From contig NZ_JAHNZT010000038.1 of the NCBI RefSeq assembly GCF_019039035.1, positions 1 to 64,000 of the forward strand: a stretch of DNA of 64,000 bases, written 5' to 3'. The notes beneath the pieces were generated by a model that worked only from the letters and a program-made list of their open reading frames with translations, had not been told where the DNA came from and ran no database searches. Source of the stretch: Citreicoccus inhibens (GTDB lineage Bacteria; Myxococcota; Myxococcia; Myxococcales; Myxococcaceae). Numbering within the stretch: position 1 is the stretch's first letter; every line of letters starts with the position of its first letter. Below, piece by piece: positions 42,730 to 52,108 of this stretch. Made by a program: the position numbers and the translations under genes.

Positions 42730-42766
42730 GCCGCGAGCCGCGTCGAACCCTGTCGCGTCTCGCGGC
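42730..42766. terminator. bidirectional terminator-like hairpin
   Basis: Perfect 8-bp stem gccgcgag (42730-42737)/ctcgcggc (42759-42766) in the 59-bp gap between two convergent genes. There is no T-run on either side, so it is a candidate only. Confidence 0.45.
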
Positions 42767-42778
42767 CCTGGGCGTCCC

Positions 42779-43732
42779 CTACGGGAACGTCCGGGCCTGG
42801 GGAATGTCCTTCAAGGGACTGAAGCCCCAGCGCGCGCGCTCCTCGTCCGTCACGCGCGGGTCCATCGTGTAGAGCACCATCTGCGGGGTGCCCTGAGCGG
42901 GGACATACTGCGTGCCGAAGCGCTGCGGCTTGCCGGCCCGCATGAGCCACCGGTCCCACGCGGCCGCCGCCATCCAGAGGCCCTTGGGGTGCCCTCGGCG
43001 CGCGGCCTCGGCGCCCATGTCTCGGGCCATGGCGTAGTCCTCCAACGTGCCCCCGTGCTGGAAGATGATGCCCGCGGAGAAGAAGTCCGCGCCCGTCTTC
43101 AAGTCACCGTGCGCCACCATCTCCTTCACCCGCGTCAGGCGCTCACGGTCCTTCGCCATGAACTCGGCGAGCTGCTCCTTCGTGGGCTTCATCACGAGGT
43201 GGGTGCGCGCCTGCTGATCCTCGGCGTACAGGCGCTGCAGCTCCGCGTTCGAGCCGGGAAAGGGCTCCGGCATCTTCGCGATGCGCTCCAGGAGGGCCGT
43301 GAACTCCGGCTCGGCGCGCAGCGAGGCCAGGTCGTCGTCCTTCTTCATCCACTCCACATCCCGGTAGCCCGCCTCGGCCGCCTTGGACAGCCACGCCAGC
43401 GTCTCCGCCTTGCGCTCCAATCGCCCCGCGGCGCACGCCGCCGCGTAGGCCGCGTCGCCATCGCGGTTCCCCGCGCTCCAAGCCTGCGTGTAGAGCACCA
43501 GTGCTTCCTCGGGCTTGTTCTGGTGCAGCAGCGCATCCGCGATGCGGACCTGGCTGCGCCCCGGCATGGGCGTGGCAGGGGGCTCCATGAAGGGCAGCTC
43601 GCTGGCCGTCTCCGCGCCCGGCGCGAGCGGCGGCGCGACAGGTGTCGGCGCGGACGAGGATTCCTGCGCGGGCGCATGAGCACAGGCCGAGGCCAGGGAG
43701 AGGCACAGTGCGGAGGCAATGAGCAGTCGCAT
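42779..43732 (-). CDS. TPR-type lipoprotein with a DUF6624-like domain
   Basis: 317 residues from the ATG at 43732 (a GTG two codons earlier is possible). Lipobox LASAC at the signal end. Residues ~60-140 are TPR-like helices (DALLHQNKPEEALVLYTQAW). From ~170 the HGGTLEDYAMARDMGAEAAR block and the RFGTQYVPAQG segment resemble DUF6624, whose members are of unknown function. Probably a periplasmic face lipoprotein. Confidence 0.75.
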   Translation of the reverse strand: MRLLIASALCLSLASACAHAPAQESSSAPTPVAPPLAPGAETASELPFMEPPATPMPGRSQVRIADALLHQNKPEEALVLYTQAWSAGNRDGDAAYAAACAAGRLERKAETLAWLSKAAEAGYRDVEWMKKDDDLASLRAEPEFTALLERIAKMPEPFPGSNAELQRLYAEDQQARTHLVMKPTKEQLAEFMAKDRERLTRVKEMVAHGDLKTGADFFSAGIIFQHGGTLEDYAMARDMGAEAARRGHPKGLWMAAAAWDRWLMRAGKPQRFGTQYVPAQGTPQMVLYTMDPRVTDEERARWGFSPLKDIPQARTFP

Positions 43733-43944
43733 CCCCACACTCTAGCCAGGACCGCAAATCAGGTCACACGCAACAAACCAGACGCTCCCCTGACATCCGC
43801 GTCATGACATGCGCGTCGCGTCTGCCATTCCTCGGGTGTATCGACCGGGCCAGGACGCGCGGCCTTCCACTCGGAGCGCTCCCTTGGCCATTCAATTGCA
43901 CAGGGGCGCCGCGGCCGACTTCGACGTCCTTCTCCTGGGGTTCC

Positions 43945-44616
43945 ATGCGTTCTCGATGCCACGCCGGGCTGTTGCTGCTGCTGTGCCTGTCCACCGCTCC
44001 CGCCTGGGCCGAAGACGCCCCCGAAGCCCCACCCCGGGAGCAGCGCAAGCACCTCCTCCTCGGGCTGCGTCTGGGTTATGCCTTTCCCGCGGGGGACCTG
44101 GTCCGCGACCAGAAGCTCTCCTCCCGTTACGTGGGGATGATCACCCCCCAGTTCGACGTGGGCTACAGCCTCACCCCGAACTGGTCGGTGGAAGGCGCGT
44201 TCCAATTCGGCATCGCGCGTGTCGCGCCAGGCGCCTGCGACCCGAGCGTGCGTTGCAGCGGAGCCATGCTGCGGTTCAGCACGGACGTGAACTACCACTT
44301 CCTGAGCCAGGGGCCCCTCCAGCCTTGGATGGGCGCGGGCCTCAACTTCGAGTTGGCCTCGCTGAGCACGGGCCGAGAAGGCAGCTCACAAGGTCGCCAG
44401 GCCTCGGGCTTTCTCTTCGCGCATGTCCAGGGAGGCATCGACGTGGAGGTCGCTTCGTTCCTGCGCGTGGGCCCCTACTTCACGGGCACCCTGGGCAAGT
44501 ACACCACCGTCTTCGAGACCTTCGACCCATTCGGCGGCAGCCAGACCGTGCCGAGCTCACGGCGAGCCTTTCACGCGTGGCTCCAACCCGGGCTCCGCCT
44601 CCAGTTCCTGCGCTGA
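43945..44616 (+). CDS. outer-membrane beta-barrel protein
   Basis: 223 residues from the ATG that gives a clean signal peptide (HAGLLLLLCLSTAPAWA); the long ORF start is upstream of it and lacks one. Alternating strands with aromatic girdles and a C-terminal LQPGLRLQFLR ending in Arg after Phe resemble eight-stranded OMP-b barrels (OmpW/OprF-like). Two Cys (CDPSVRC) may form an extracellular loop disulfide. Exact substrate or role unknown. Confidence 0.78.
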   Translation: MRSRCHAGLLLLLCLSTAPAWAEDAPEAPPREQRKHLLLGLRLGYAFPAGDLVRDQKLSSRYVGMITPQFDVGYSLTPNWSVEGAFQFGIARVAPGACDPSVRCSGAMLRFSTDVNYHFLSQGPLQPWMGAGLNFELASLSTGREGSSQGRQASGFLFAHVQGGIDVEVASFLRVGPYFTGTLGKYTTVFETFDPFGGSQTVPSSRRAFHAWLQPGLRLQFLR

Positions 44617-44617
44617 G

Positions 44618-44815
44618 CCCGCGCTCACCCGCATCCAACCGGACCTGACGTGGCTCGCGGAGCTGGGCTGCGCGCTCTTGCAAGCGGGGGCGATCGCCTT
44701 TCACCTCTCTCGCGGGGAGGCGGCGAACACGCCCTTCAACCTCTTCCTCCTGGCGCTCTCGCTCTTCGTGTCCTGGGGCCGCCGCGCGAAGGCGCCCATC
44801 GCGCCGCGAGGGTGA
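44618..44815 (+). pseudogene. DoxX-family membrane protein, C-terminal remnant
   Basis: Immediately after the barrel stop, in another frame, the DNA encodes PALTRIQPDLTWLAELGCAL and then AIAFHLSRGE and NTPFNLFLLALSLFVSWGRR, the last two helices of DoxX-like proteins. No start codon or N-terminal half (~70 residues and two helices) exists upstream because the barrel gene occupies it. The remnant ends with its own TGA. It is either a pseudogene or a decayed neighbour captured by a deletion. Confidence 0.7.
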
Positions 44816-44945
44816 CGATTCCGCCCCCCGGCCTCTCCCCGACGCATCACCTCGCCGCTCGGACAGCCGGACGCCGCGTCTCAGCCACACCCCGCGCCGC
44901 ACTCTGGCCTTGCGTTTCCCCGCCGCATCGCGAACAAGCAGCGGC

Positions 44946-47900
44946 ATGTCGGAGGAGCGCAAGCCACCGGGGCCCTTGCCCACTCAGGTCGCGGGGACTC
45001 CCCCCTTCGACACGGACGCTGAACTCAGGGCCTGGCTCCAGTCCGAGGGCATCGAGCATGTCGCGCGCTACAGCCTGGGCCCGCTCACGCCCCGCGTCGA
45101 CCCGGCGCTGATGCCGCAGTTCCGCCCCGCCATCCTCCGCCGCCGAATGGTGGAGCTGGTGAGCGCCGAGTCGGTTGCCCGGTGGAGCGCCGAGTCCCAG
45201 CCCTCCCCGAAGATGAAGGAGCTGCTGCCCCGGCTCGCATGGAGGTTTCTCGAAGAGGAGGCCGTGGCCGCACGGGACGCGCGCGCCGTCGTCGATGCGC
45301 GGCTCGCGCCCCCGCCCGAGCCACGCACGCACCGGGTCCACGCGTTGCTGAGCACACTGCGCGCGCGCATTCCCGCGTCGATCGCGCCGCGACCGGCGGA
45401 CCTGCTGCACGCGGAGGCGCTCGAATCGGACGCGCTGCTCCCCGGCTTCCGCCTGCGCGAGAGCGGCATCTCGGAGCTGCCGGTGGGCGTCCAGGCGGGC
45501 TTCATCCTCCCGGAGACGCGCCTGGCGTTCTCGCCCAGCTCGGCGAGCGTGGAGTGCACCTGTGGCGCCACCGCCTGTGTGCATGGCCTGGCCATGGTGG
45601 ACACCGCGCTGGCGTGGCTGCGCCAGCCCTGGTCCGAGCGCTTTGGAGAAACGCTGGACGAGCTGGTGCGCCCCTCATGGGAGCGCACGTTGCGAGCCCT
45701 GGAGCGCGCGGTGGAGGAGAACCCCGCGGGCGCGCCGGGCTCGGAGCTCTCCTGGCGTCTGGAGGTCATTGAGGGCTACGGCGTGGAGGTCGCCGCGTAT
45801 GCCCACCGCCGCAACAAGAAGGGGCAACTGAGCGCGGGGACGCGGCTGAGTCGGCGTCGGCTGTTGCAAGAGTACGGCGCGCAGCTCTCGCCGCTCGACG
45901 CGCGCCTCGCGGTGCTCCTGCCGGAGACGACCGCGCCGGCCTCGCGCGCGCTCCTCTTCGAGCTGGTGGACCATCCGCGCATCCACCTGGATGACTCCCC
46001 GGACCTCGTGCGCGTCGAGCGCGCCAGGGTGGGCCTGGTGGCGGAGGACCGAGGCGGCGCCGTCATCGTCACCGCGGGCGTGGAGGGCGCGTCCCTGCCC
46101 TCCGCCATGGTGGAGCGCGTGCGCCGCTCGCGCCCCGAGGAGGTCCTCTACCTCTGGGACGAGGCCGCGCTGAAGCTCACGGTGCTCGACATCAGCCCGG
46201 ATGCCCGGACGCTGTTGGGTGTGCTCGCGCGCCACGGCAACAGCTTCCCGCCCGAGAGCCACGGCGCGCTCCTCCAGAACCTGTCGCAGCTGTCCGTCCG
46301 CCTTCCGGTGGCCCTGCCGCGCAGCGTGATGGGCCAGGAGGTCGTGCCGCTCGATCTTCCCGTGGTGCGGATGGAGGCCCAGCCAGGCGGACAGGTCCGG
46401 GTGGAGCTGCGCACCCGCCCCCTTCCCGAGAGTCCGCCGCTCGTGCCCGGTGAGGGCTCGCGGGACGTGCACGTCCGCCGAGGCACCGAGCCCATGCACG
46501 CGGTGCGCGACTTCGTGCGAGAGCGCGCCCTGGCCGAGGCCCTGCGCGCACGCCTGCCGCTCGATACGGCCGAGCCCCAGGACATGCCGTTCAGCTACCT
46601 GTTCACCAGCGCGCAGGGCGGCCTCACGCTGCTCGCCGCCGCTGTCGCGCTGAAGCCGCGGCCCGAGCTGGAGTGGGTGGGCGCCCCCATGCGGCTGCTC
46701 GCGGGGCGCGGCGCGGGGTCGCTGCACATCGCGCTCGACAAGAAGCGCGACTGGTTCGGCGCGCTCGGAGACCTCTCCGTGGACGGCGAGCGCGTGGAGC
46801 TGGCCCGCCTGCTCGACGCGGCCCGGCGCAAACAGCGCTTCGTGCATGTGAGCGCGCAGACCTACGTGGAGATCGAAGACGCCCTGCGCGCGCACCTGGA
46901 GCGGCTGGCGGACCACGCGCACAGCTCGCGCCATGGATTGGAGTTGGGTCCCTCCGCGGTGGAGACCCTCACCGCGCTGGAGAACGCGGGCGCAAAGGTG
47001 GAAGCGGACGCGGCCTGGAAGTCGCTGGTGGAGCGCATCTTCGCCGCGAAGGAGCTGCGGCCCCGCCCCCCCACGACGCTCAAGACGACGCTGCGCGACT
47101 ATCAACTCGAGGGCTTCCGCTGGCTCATCCGTCTGGCCTCATGGGGCGCGGGCGGCGTCCTCGCGGATGACATGGGGCTGGGGAAGACCGTGCAGGCGCT
47201 GGCCGTGCTGCTGGAGCGCTCGCGGCTGGGCCCCGCGCTCGTCATCGCGCCCACGTCGGTGGCGTTCAACTGGGTGGACGAGGCCCAGCGGTTCGCGCCC
47301 TCGCTGCGCATGAAGCTGTTCTCGGAGCAGGTGGACCGCGGCGGCACGCTGGAGCGCCTGGGCCCTCGAGACGTGCTGGTGCTCAGCTATGGCCTGCTCA
47401 CGCGGGACATCGAGCGACTGGCCGCCGTGCGCTTCTCCACCATCGTCTACGACGAAGCCCAGGGCCTGAAGAACGCGGTGACCCATCGCTTCCGCGCGGC
47501 CCGCGCGCTGCAAGGTGACTTCAAGTTCGCCCTCTCCGGCACCCCGCTGGAGAACCACCTGGGCGAGCTCTGGAGCCTCTACGCGGTGGTGTTCCCGGGC
47601 CTGCTCGGCAGCTGGGAGGCCTTCCGCACCCGCTTCGCGCTGCCCATCGAGAAGAACGTGGACCCCACCGCGGCCCCGGCGCTCGCGCGCGTGCTGCAAC
47701 CCTTCCTCCTGCGGCGCACCAAGGCCCAGGTGGAGGCGCAGCTCCCGCCTCGCACCGAGGTGCGCGTCCCGGTGGTCCTCTCCTCCGCCGAATGGCAGCT
47801 GTACGAGGACGCGCGGCTGGCCGCCCTGTCCGACCTGGAGTCCCGCCCCGAGACGATGCGCGACCAGGAGCGTCGCATCGAAATCCTCGCCGCGCTCACG

Positions 47901-48512
47901 CGCCTGCGACTGCTGGCCTCGCACCCCCGGCTGTATGACGCCAGCTCGAAGCTGGAGTCCTCCAAGTTGGAGCGGCTCATGGAGCTCATCGACGAGCTGC
48001 GCGCGGCGGGACAGCGCGCGCTGGTGTTCAGCCAGTTCACCTCGCACCTGGCCCTCGTGCGCGAGCACCTGGATGCGCAAGACATCGCCTATGAGTACCT
48101 GGATGGACAGACACCCGCCGGAGCCCGCGCCGAGCGCGTGCGGGCCTTCCAGGAAGGTGACGCCCCCCTCTTCCTCATCTCCCTGAAGGCAGGCGGCTTC
48201 GGGCTCAACCTCACGGCCGCCACCAGCGTCATCCACTTGGACCCCTGGTGGAACCCCGCCGTCGAGGACCAGGCGTCGGACCGGGCCCACCGCATTGGAC
48301 AGGACCGCCCTGTCACCATCTACCGGCTCGTGGCGCGCGGAACCATTGAAGAGAAGATGTTGTCATTGCATGAGCACAAGCGCGCCCTCGTCGCGGGCGT
48401 GCTCGACGGCAAGGACCAGGCCGGAAGGCTCTCCGTGAAGGAGCTGCTCGGGCTGCTGTCTCAACGTCTGACGACACACGACGACGACGAGATTCCTGAT
48501 TCACGGCACTGA
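44946..48512 (+). CDS. SWIM-domain SNF2 family DNA helicase/translocase
   Basis: 1188 residues from the ATG at 44946. A SWIM-like zinc finger uses Cys204, Cys206, Cys211 and His213 (CTCGATACVH). The SNF2 ATPase has motif I DDMGLGKT (Lys747), motif II DEAQ (836-839), motif III-like ALSGTPLENHLGELWSL, and motifs V-VI in LKAGGFGLNLTAATSVIHLD and SDRAHRIGQDRPV. Such proteins move on double-stranded DNA in remodelling or repair. The long central part (~250-650) is poorly conserved. No nuclease or methylase neighbour suggests a defence role here. Confidence 0.92.
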   Translation: MSEERKPPGPLPTQVAGTPPFDTDAELRAWLQSEGIEHVARYSLGPLTPRVDPALMPQFRPAILRRRMVELVSAESVARWSAESQPSPKMKELLPRLAWRFLEEEAVAARDARAVVDARLAPPPEPRTHRVHALLSTLRARIPASIAPRPADLLHAEALESDALLPGFRLRESGISELPVGVQAGFILPETRLAFSPSSASVECTCGATACVHGLAMVDTALAWLRQPWSERFGETLDELVRPSWERTLRALERAVEENPAGAPGSELSWRLEVIEGYGVEVAAYAHRRNKKGQLSAGTRLSRRRLLQEYGAQLSPLDARLAVLLPETTAPASRALLFELVDHPRIHLDDSPDLVRVERARVGLVAEDRGGAVIVTAGVEGASLPSAMVERVRRSRPEEVLYLWDEAALKLTVLDISPDARTLLGVLARHGNSFPPESHGALLQNLSQLSVRLPVALPRSVMGQEVVPLDLPVVRMEAQPGGQVRVELRTRPLPESPPLVPGEGSRDVHVRRGTEPMHAVRDFVRERALAEALRARLPLDTAEPQDMPFSYLFTSAQGGLTLLAAAVALKPRPELEWVGAPMRLLAGRGAGSLHIALDKKRDWFGALGDLSVDGERVELARLLDAARRKQRFVHVSAQTYVEIEDALRAHLERLADHAHSSRHGLELGPSAVETLTALENAGAKVEADAAWKSLVERIFAAKELRPRPPTTLKTTLRDYQLEGFRWLIRLASWGAGGVLADDMGLGKTVQALAVLLERSRLGPALVIAPTSVAFNWVDEAQRFAPSLRMKLFSEQVDRGGTLERLGPRDVLVLSYGLLTRDIERLAAVRFSTIVYDEAQGLKNAVTHRFRAARALQGDFKFALSGTPLENHLGELWSLYAVVFPGLLGSWEAFRTRFALPIEKNVDPTAAPALARVLQPFLLRRTKAQVEAQLPPRTEVRVPVVLSSAEWQLYEDARLAALSDLESRPETMRDQERRIEILAALTRLRLLASHPRLYDASSKLESSKLERLMELIDELRAAGQRALVFSQFTSHLALVREHLDAQDIAYEYLDGQTPAGARAERVRAFQEGDAPLFLISLKAGGFGLNLTAATSVIHLDPWWNPAVEDQASDRAHRIGQDRPVTIYRLVARGTIEEKMLSLHEHKRALVAGVLDGKDQAGRLSVKELLGLLSQRLTTHDDDEIPDSRH

Positions 48513-48853
48513 ATCCCGAGCCGTGGCGGCGCGAAGCCAGACACGCGGCCCCCTCTGGACTCCCTCCCTGGGACGTAGCATCGTCCCAGAAGCGAACAGC
48601 CCGAGCGCGCAGCCCATCCGAGACGTCTCCCTGTCACACGGATGCAACGCCTGACACCTGCGCGCGCGAATACACATCCATCGCGCGCAGCACAGCATCT
48701 GCCAGTGAAAGCAGCCGATGCTTGCGAATTGAATGACACCACGGCCACGCAACTATTCCAGTTGAGCAAAACTGGCAATTCACGTAATGCCGTCCAGTCT
48801 TTGATTGCGTCTTTTCATCTGTGAACCGTTTCCCAAGGACTGGAGAAATCACC
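48513..48853. other. 341-bp intergenic region before the Cys-rich lipoprotein
   Basis: Locally AT-richer than the neighbours. A small ORF (48642-48824) has no ribosome site or recognisable content. A dyad ccagtt/aactgg (48758-48763, 48770-48775) lies about 80 bp before the gene start and could be an operator. No clear promoter hexamers were found. Confidence 0.5.
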
Positions 48854-50059
48854 ATGGCATCTCGAAGCATCGCGCAGGGACTCCTGCGTCCGTCGCGTTG
48901 GGCCTGGGCCCTGCTGTCGGTGGCGGTCGGCTGTGGCCAGGAGCCCGCCGCGCCGGCGCCCCAGCCCGAGCACCCCGCCGCGGAGCAGTCCGTGCAAGAC
49001 ATCCAGCAGAAGGCCTCGCAGCTCCAGGCGCCCGCGGGATGTACCGAGGTCACCCTGGGCGCGCTGCACACGGGCGTGGACCTGACGCCGACGCAGTACT
49101 CGGCGCAGCCGACGTACCGGGGCAACTTCGCCAACTTCGCCGGGACGGCGGACGACCTGGCGCGCATCCGGCTGGACGTGAACACGATGCCGGGCCTGTA
49201 TGACTTGTCCACGGGCGGCACGAACCTCTTCACGTGCGAGCAGTGCGTCTACGGCTACAAGGACGTCGGGACGGCGGACCAGACGCTGTTCGTCGCCGAG
49301 TCCGGCTCCATGCTGCTGGCGCTCAAGGTGTCGCCGGACCAGACGGTGGGCGCGCTCGCGAACGTGACGCTGCGCCAGTCGGAGGACGCGGCGCCGTTCT
49401 ACGCGCCCTACACGGGCAGCGCGCCGGTGCCCGGCGGCCAGTGTCTGTGGATTCGCTTCGCGACGTGGAACACCGTGCGCAATGGCGGGTGTGATCCGCG
49501 CCAGGGCGCGCTCACCTCGAACATGCCGGGCCTGACGTGCGCCGCCACGGACGCGGCCGGCAACGACGGCACGCTGGAGAAGTCGCTGGGCACCAAGACG
49601 CAGGGCGCCGCGTGCACCCTCACCCCGGCCGCCTCCTCGCACGAGCTGGCCACCACGGACTGCGCGACCGGCTACGCCTGCTCGGACACGTACACCGCGG
49701 ACCGCCAGTGCCTGGCCACCTGTGACTTCCTGGCGGCCAACCCCGGCTGCCCCACGGGCACGGTGTGCGGCGTCTACGGCCTGTGCATGCAGCAGTCGGT
49801 GATGGAGTCCCAGGGCTTCGACTTCGACCCCGCGCTCATCGGCCAGACCTGCACCAAGAGCTGGGCCGAGTACTGCGGCGCCGAGGGCGCCCGCGGCGTC
49901 TGCGTGGACCTGGACGGCGACGGCCACGGCACCTGCTTCCGCGCGGCGCGCGCCCGCTCGGCCTGCGGCGCCGGTGAGGAGCTGGGCTACATCGGCTACC
50001 CGCTGGCCAACAGCGGCTACGACCGCTCCTACGGGTTCTGCTACCCCGACGGAAACTGA
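48854..50059 (+). CDS. Cys-rich secreted lipoprotein of unknown function
   Basis: 401 residues from the ATG with GGAG upstream. Lipobox VAVGCGQ. A long N-terminal half is rich in Thr/Gly; from ~215 there are about sixteen Cys in paired patterns (CSDTYTADRQCLATCDF, CPTGTVCGVYGLC and so on), likely disulfide-bonded small domains seen in myxobacterial surface proteins. No catalytic motif recognised. Confidence 0.8.
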   Translation: MASRSIAQGLLRPSRWAWALLSVAVGCGQEPAAPAPQPEHPAAEQSVQDIQQKASQLQAPAGCTEVTLGALHTGVDLTPTQYSAQPTYRGNFANFAGTADDLARIRLDVNTMPGLYDLSTGGTNLFTCEQCVYGYKDVGTADQTLFVAESGSMLLALKVSPDQTVGALANVTLRQSEDAAPFYAPYTGSAPVPGGQCLWIRFATWNTVRNGGCDPRQGALTSNMPGLTCAATDAAGNDGTLEKSLGTKTQGAACTLTPAASSHELATTDCATGYACSDTYTADRQCLATCDFLAANPGCPTGTVCGVYGLCMQQSVMESQGFDFDPALIGQTCTKSWAEYCGAEGARGVCVDLDGDGHGTCFRAARARSACGAGEELGYIGYPLANSGYDRSYGFCYPDGN

Positions 50060-50067
50060 GTGACACC

Positions 50068-50101
50068 CCACCGGTCCGGGCCCCTGCGCCCGGGCCGGTG
50101 G
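50068..50101 (+). terminator. strong GC hairpin after the Cys-rich lipoprotein gene
   Basis: Stacked stems ccaccgg/ccggtgg and ccgggc/gcccgg over a 6-nt loop. No T-run follows, as is frequent in very GC-rich genomes, so it is a likely but unproven terminator. Confidence 0.5.
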
Positions 50102-50170
50102 TGGCCCCGGACATGTCAGACCCCTCCAGTATTCTTCCTGAATCGCAGACGAAACCTGGGAGGGCTGCAC

Positions 50171-50857
50171 ATGATGGTTGAAACCCGTGAGTCGCCGCGT
50201 GTCTCGGTCAACAAGCTGGGCCAGTTCCTCACCGGCACGCCGGCGTTGCGCAAGCGCATCATCTTCATGCAGAAGCACCCGCCGGAGCCGCAGTACCTGT
50301 TCTACCCGGAGGCCACTCGGGCCATCACCGAGTACCTGTGCCACGGCCGCAGCGACGCGGTCCTTCGCCATCACCAGCGGTGCCTGGTCGAGGCCGCCGC
50401 GCAGAACCCCGAGGATGCGCACCGGCTCGCTTTCAATGCCGATGCCATCGAGCGCTTCCGGGTCGCCGCGGACGAGCTGGCCCACAGCCACGCCGTGCCG
50501 AGCCCCGCGGACGCGTCCGCGCCGCCGTTGGAAGTCGCTGGCGTCTCCATCAACGTCCGGCCGGAGATGCTGCTGCGCTCCATGGACCGCAACGGGGAGA
50601 TGCGCTCGGGCCTGATCAAGCTCTACTTCTCCATGCACCGCCCCCTGGACGAGCGCGCCGGGCAATACATCACCACCGTGCTCCAGGAGTACGCCGAGCA
50701 GCGGCTGGAGCAGCAGGGCGTGGTGGATCACCGTCTGGTGCGCGTGTTCGATGTGTTCGCCGGCCGGGTGTTCGTGGCCCCCAGGGCGCGTCAGCGTCGC
50801 CTGAGCGACGTGCGGCTCGCGTGTGAGGAGATTGCCGCGCGTTGGGATGTGCACTGA
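50171..50857 (+). CDS. protein of unknown function, possible PD-(D/E)XK-like core
   Basis: 228 residues from the ATG preceded by GGAGGG. No signal peptide. The N-terminus SVNKLGQFLTGTPALRKRII is a helical module. In the middle INVRPEMLLRS followed by SGLIKLYFS gives an acidic strand and a Gly-x-x-Lys strand spaced like the catalytic D/E...xK of restriction-endonuclease-fold proteins. This is only a pattern read; the family is not known to me. It is expressed alone, flanked by two strong hairpins. Confidence 0.7.
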   Translation: MMVETRESPRVSVNKLGQFLTGTPALRKRIIFMQKHPPEPQYLFYPEATRAITEYLCHGRSDAVLRHHQRCLVEAAAQNPEDAHRLAFNADAIERFRVAADELAHSHAVPSPADASAPPLEVAGVSINVRPEMLLRSMDRNGEMRSGLIKLYFSMHRPLDERAGQYITTVLQEYAEQRLEQQGVVDHRLVRVFDVFAGRVFVAPRARQRRLSDVRLACEEIAARWDVH

Positions 50858-50883
50858 GCCACGCGCGCGTCAGGTGATGATCC

Positions 50884-50909
50884 CCCGACGGGCGCGTCCG
50901 CCCGTCGGG
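50884..50909 (+). terminator. 11-bp perfect stem-loop terminator candidate
   Basis: cccgacgggcg (50884-50894), 4-nt loop, cgcccgtcggg (50899-50909), 26 bp after the preceding stop. No T-run directly after the stem. Confidence 0.55.
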
Positions 50910-51007
50910 CAGGCCAGTCCATGAAGACTTTCCGCTAGGGATAAAGGCGTTGCGAGAGACCGGAATGATTTTCCGGCGCGGTGCCTTTCCCCGAAAGGAA
51001 GTCGACA

Positions 51008-52096
51008 TTGAGCCAGAGCCTTCGTGGTGGCAGGTGGATGTTTGGGTCGGTCCTGAGCGCGCTCCTGCTGAGCGCGTGTGGCAGTCATCCGGAGGACGAG
51101 TCTCCCGCCCGGGCCGAGGACACCGCCCCGGAGGGGAAGCTCAGCGCGACCGTGTCTGTCCCCAAGGCCGCGCTCGCGGCCGGCGAGGAAGTCACGGTCC
51201 GCGTCACCCTCACCAATGACTCGTCACACCCCGTCAAGCTGCTCAAGTGGCGAGCGCCGGGGGCGGGGTTGATGGACGGCCGGCTCGACATCACCCGGGA
51301 TGGCGAGCCCGTGGCGTACACGGGCGCGCACTACAAGCGCGTGGCGCCGCGGCCCCAGGACTACGTGACGTTGGAGCCCGGGGAGAGTCTCACCGGGCCG
51401 GTCGCCGTGTCCGGGGTGTATGACTTGTCGCGCTCGGGCACGTACCGCATCCGGTTCGAGCTGCCCCCGCGCGCCGACGAGACGGTGGCCGCGATGGACG
51501 CGCCCGAGGTGAGCCTGTTCATCGAGGGCCGACCCGAGCGGCGCGCCTCACAGCCCTCGCCCCAGGTCTCCAGCGCCAGCCTGGCGTTCTCCGGGGGCTG
51601 CACGCCCGCGCAGCAATCCACCATTGGCGCGGCGCTCAGCACCGCGATGAACTACGCGAGCGTCGCCGCCAGCTATTTGTCCGCGGGCCCCACCATCCCC
51701 GCGCTGCGCTACACGACGTGGTTTGGACTGTACCGCCCCAACGGCTGGAGCCTGGCGAAGAATCACTTCGCGCGCATCCAGACCACGCTCGCCACGGCGT
51801 CGCTGGTGGTGGATTGCAGCTGCGCGGACAGCGGCGTGTATGCCTATGTCTACAAGAACCAGCCCTACAACATCTACACGTGCGGCGCCTTCTGGAACGC
51901 GCCCACGCGGGGCTCGGACTCGAAGGCGGGCACGCTCATCCACGAACTCAGCCACTTCACGGTGGTGGCGGACACGGATGACTTTGCCTATGGGCACACG
52001 GGCGCGACGACGCTCGCGTTGACCAAACCCTCACAGGCCTTGGACAACGCGGACAACCACGAGTACTTCGCGGAGAACACGCCGCCCATTCCCTGA
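51008..52096 (+). CDS. secreted M35 (aspzincin, Lys-specific type) metalloprotease lipoprotein
   Basis: 362 residues from a TTG with AAAGGAAG seven nt upstream; a GTG 27 bp earlier is the alternative. Lipobox LLLSACG. Residues ~35-165 form a beta-sandwich propeptide/adhesion domain. The protease has His312 and His316 with Glu313 in HELSH and the aspzincin third-ligand region DTDDFAYG (322-329). Deuterolysin-type proteases cut at basic residues. Convergent with the PLP gene at 12 bp. Confidence 0.88.
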   Translation: MSQSLRGGRWMFGSVLSALLLSACGSHPEDESPARAEDTAPEGKLSATVSVPKAALAAGEEVTVRVTLTNDSSHPVKLLKWRAPGAGLMDGRLDITRDGEPVAYTGAHYKRVAPRPQDYVTLEPGESLTGPVAVSGVYDLSRSGTYRIRFELPPRADETVAAMDAPEVSLFIEGRPERRASQPSPQVSSASLAFSGGCTPAQQSTIGAALSTAMNYASVAASYLSAGPTIPALRYTTWFGLYRPNGWSLAKNHFARIQTTLATASLVVDCSCADSGVYAYVYKNQPYNIYTCGAFWNAPTRGSDSKAGTLIHELSHFTVVADTDDFAYGHTGATTLALTKPSQALDNADNHEYFAENTPPIP

Positions 52097-52108
52097 CGTG
52101 GACGTCCT

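Noticed and set aside
44946-48512. SNF2 helicase as part of a phage-defence system
   Set aside because: SNF2 helicases occur in such systems, but no nuclease, methyltransferase or other defence partner is adjacent, so a housekeeping or repair role is as likely.
48642-48824. 60-codon ORF in the 341-bp intergenic region
   Set aside because: No ribosome site, no recognisable content, and it ends before the true start of the next gene.
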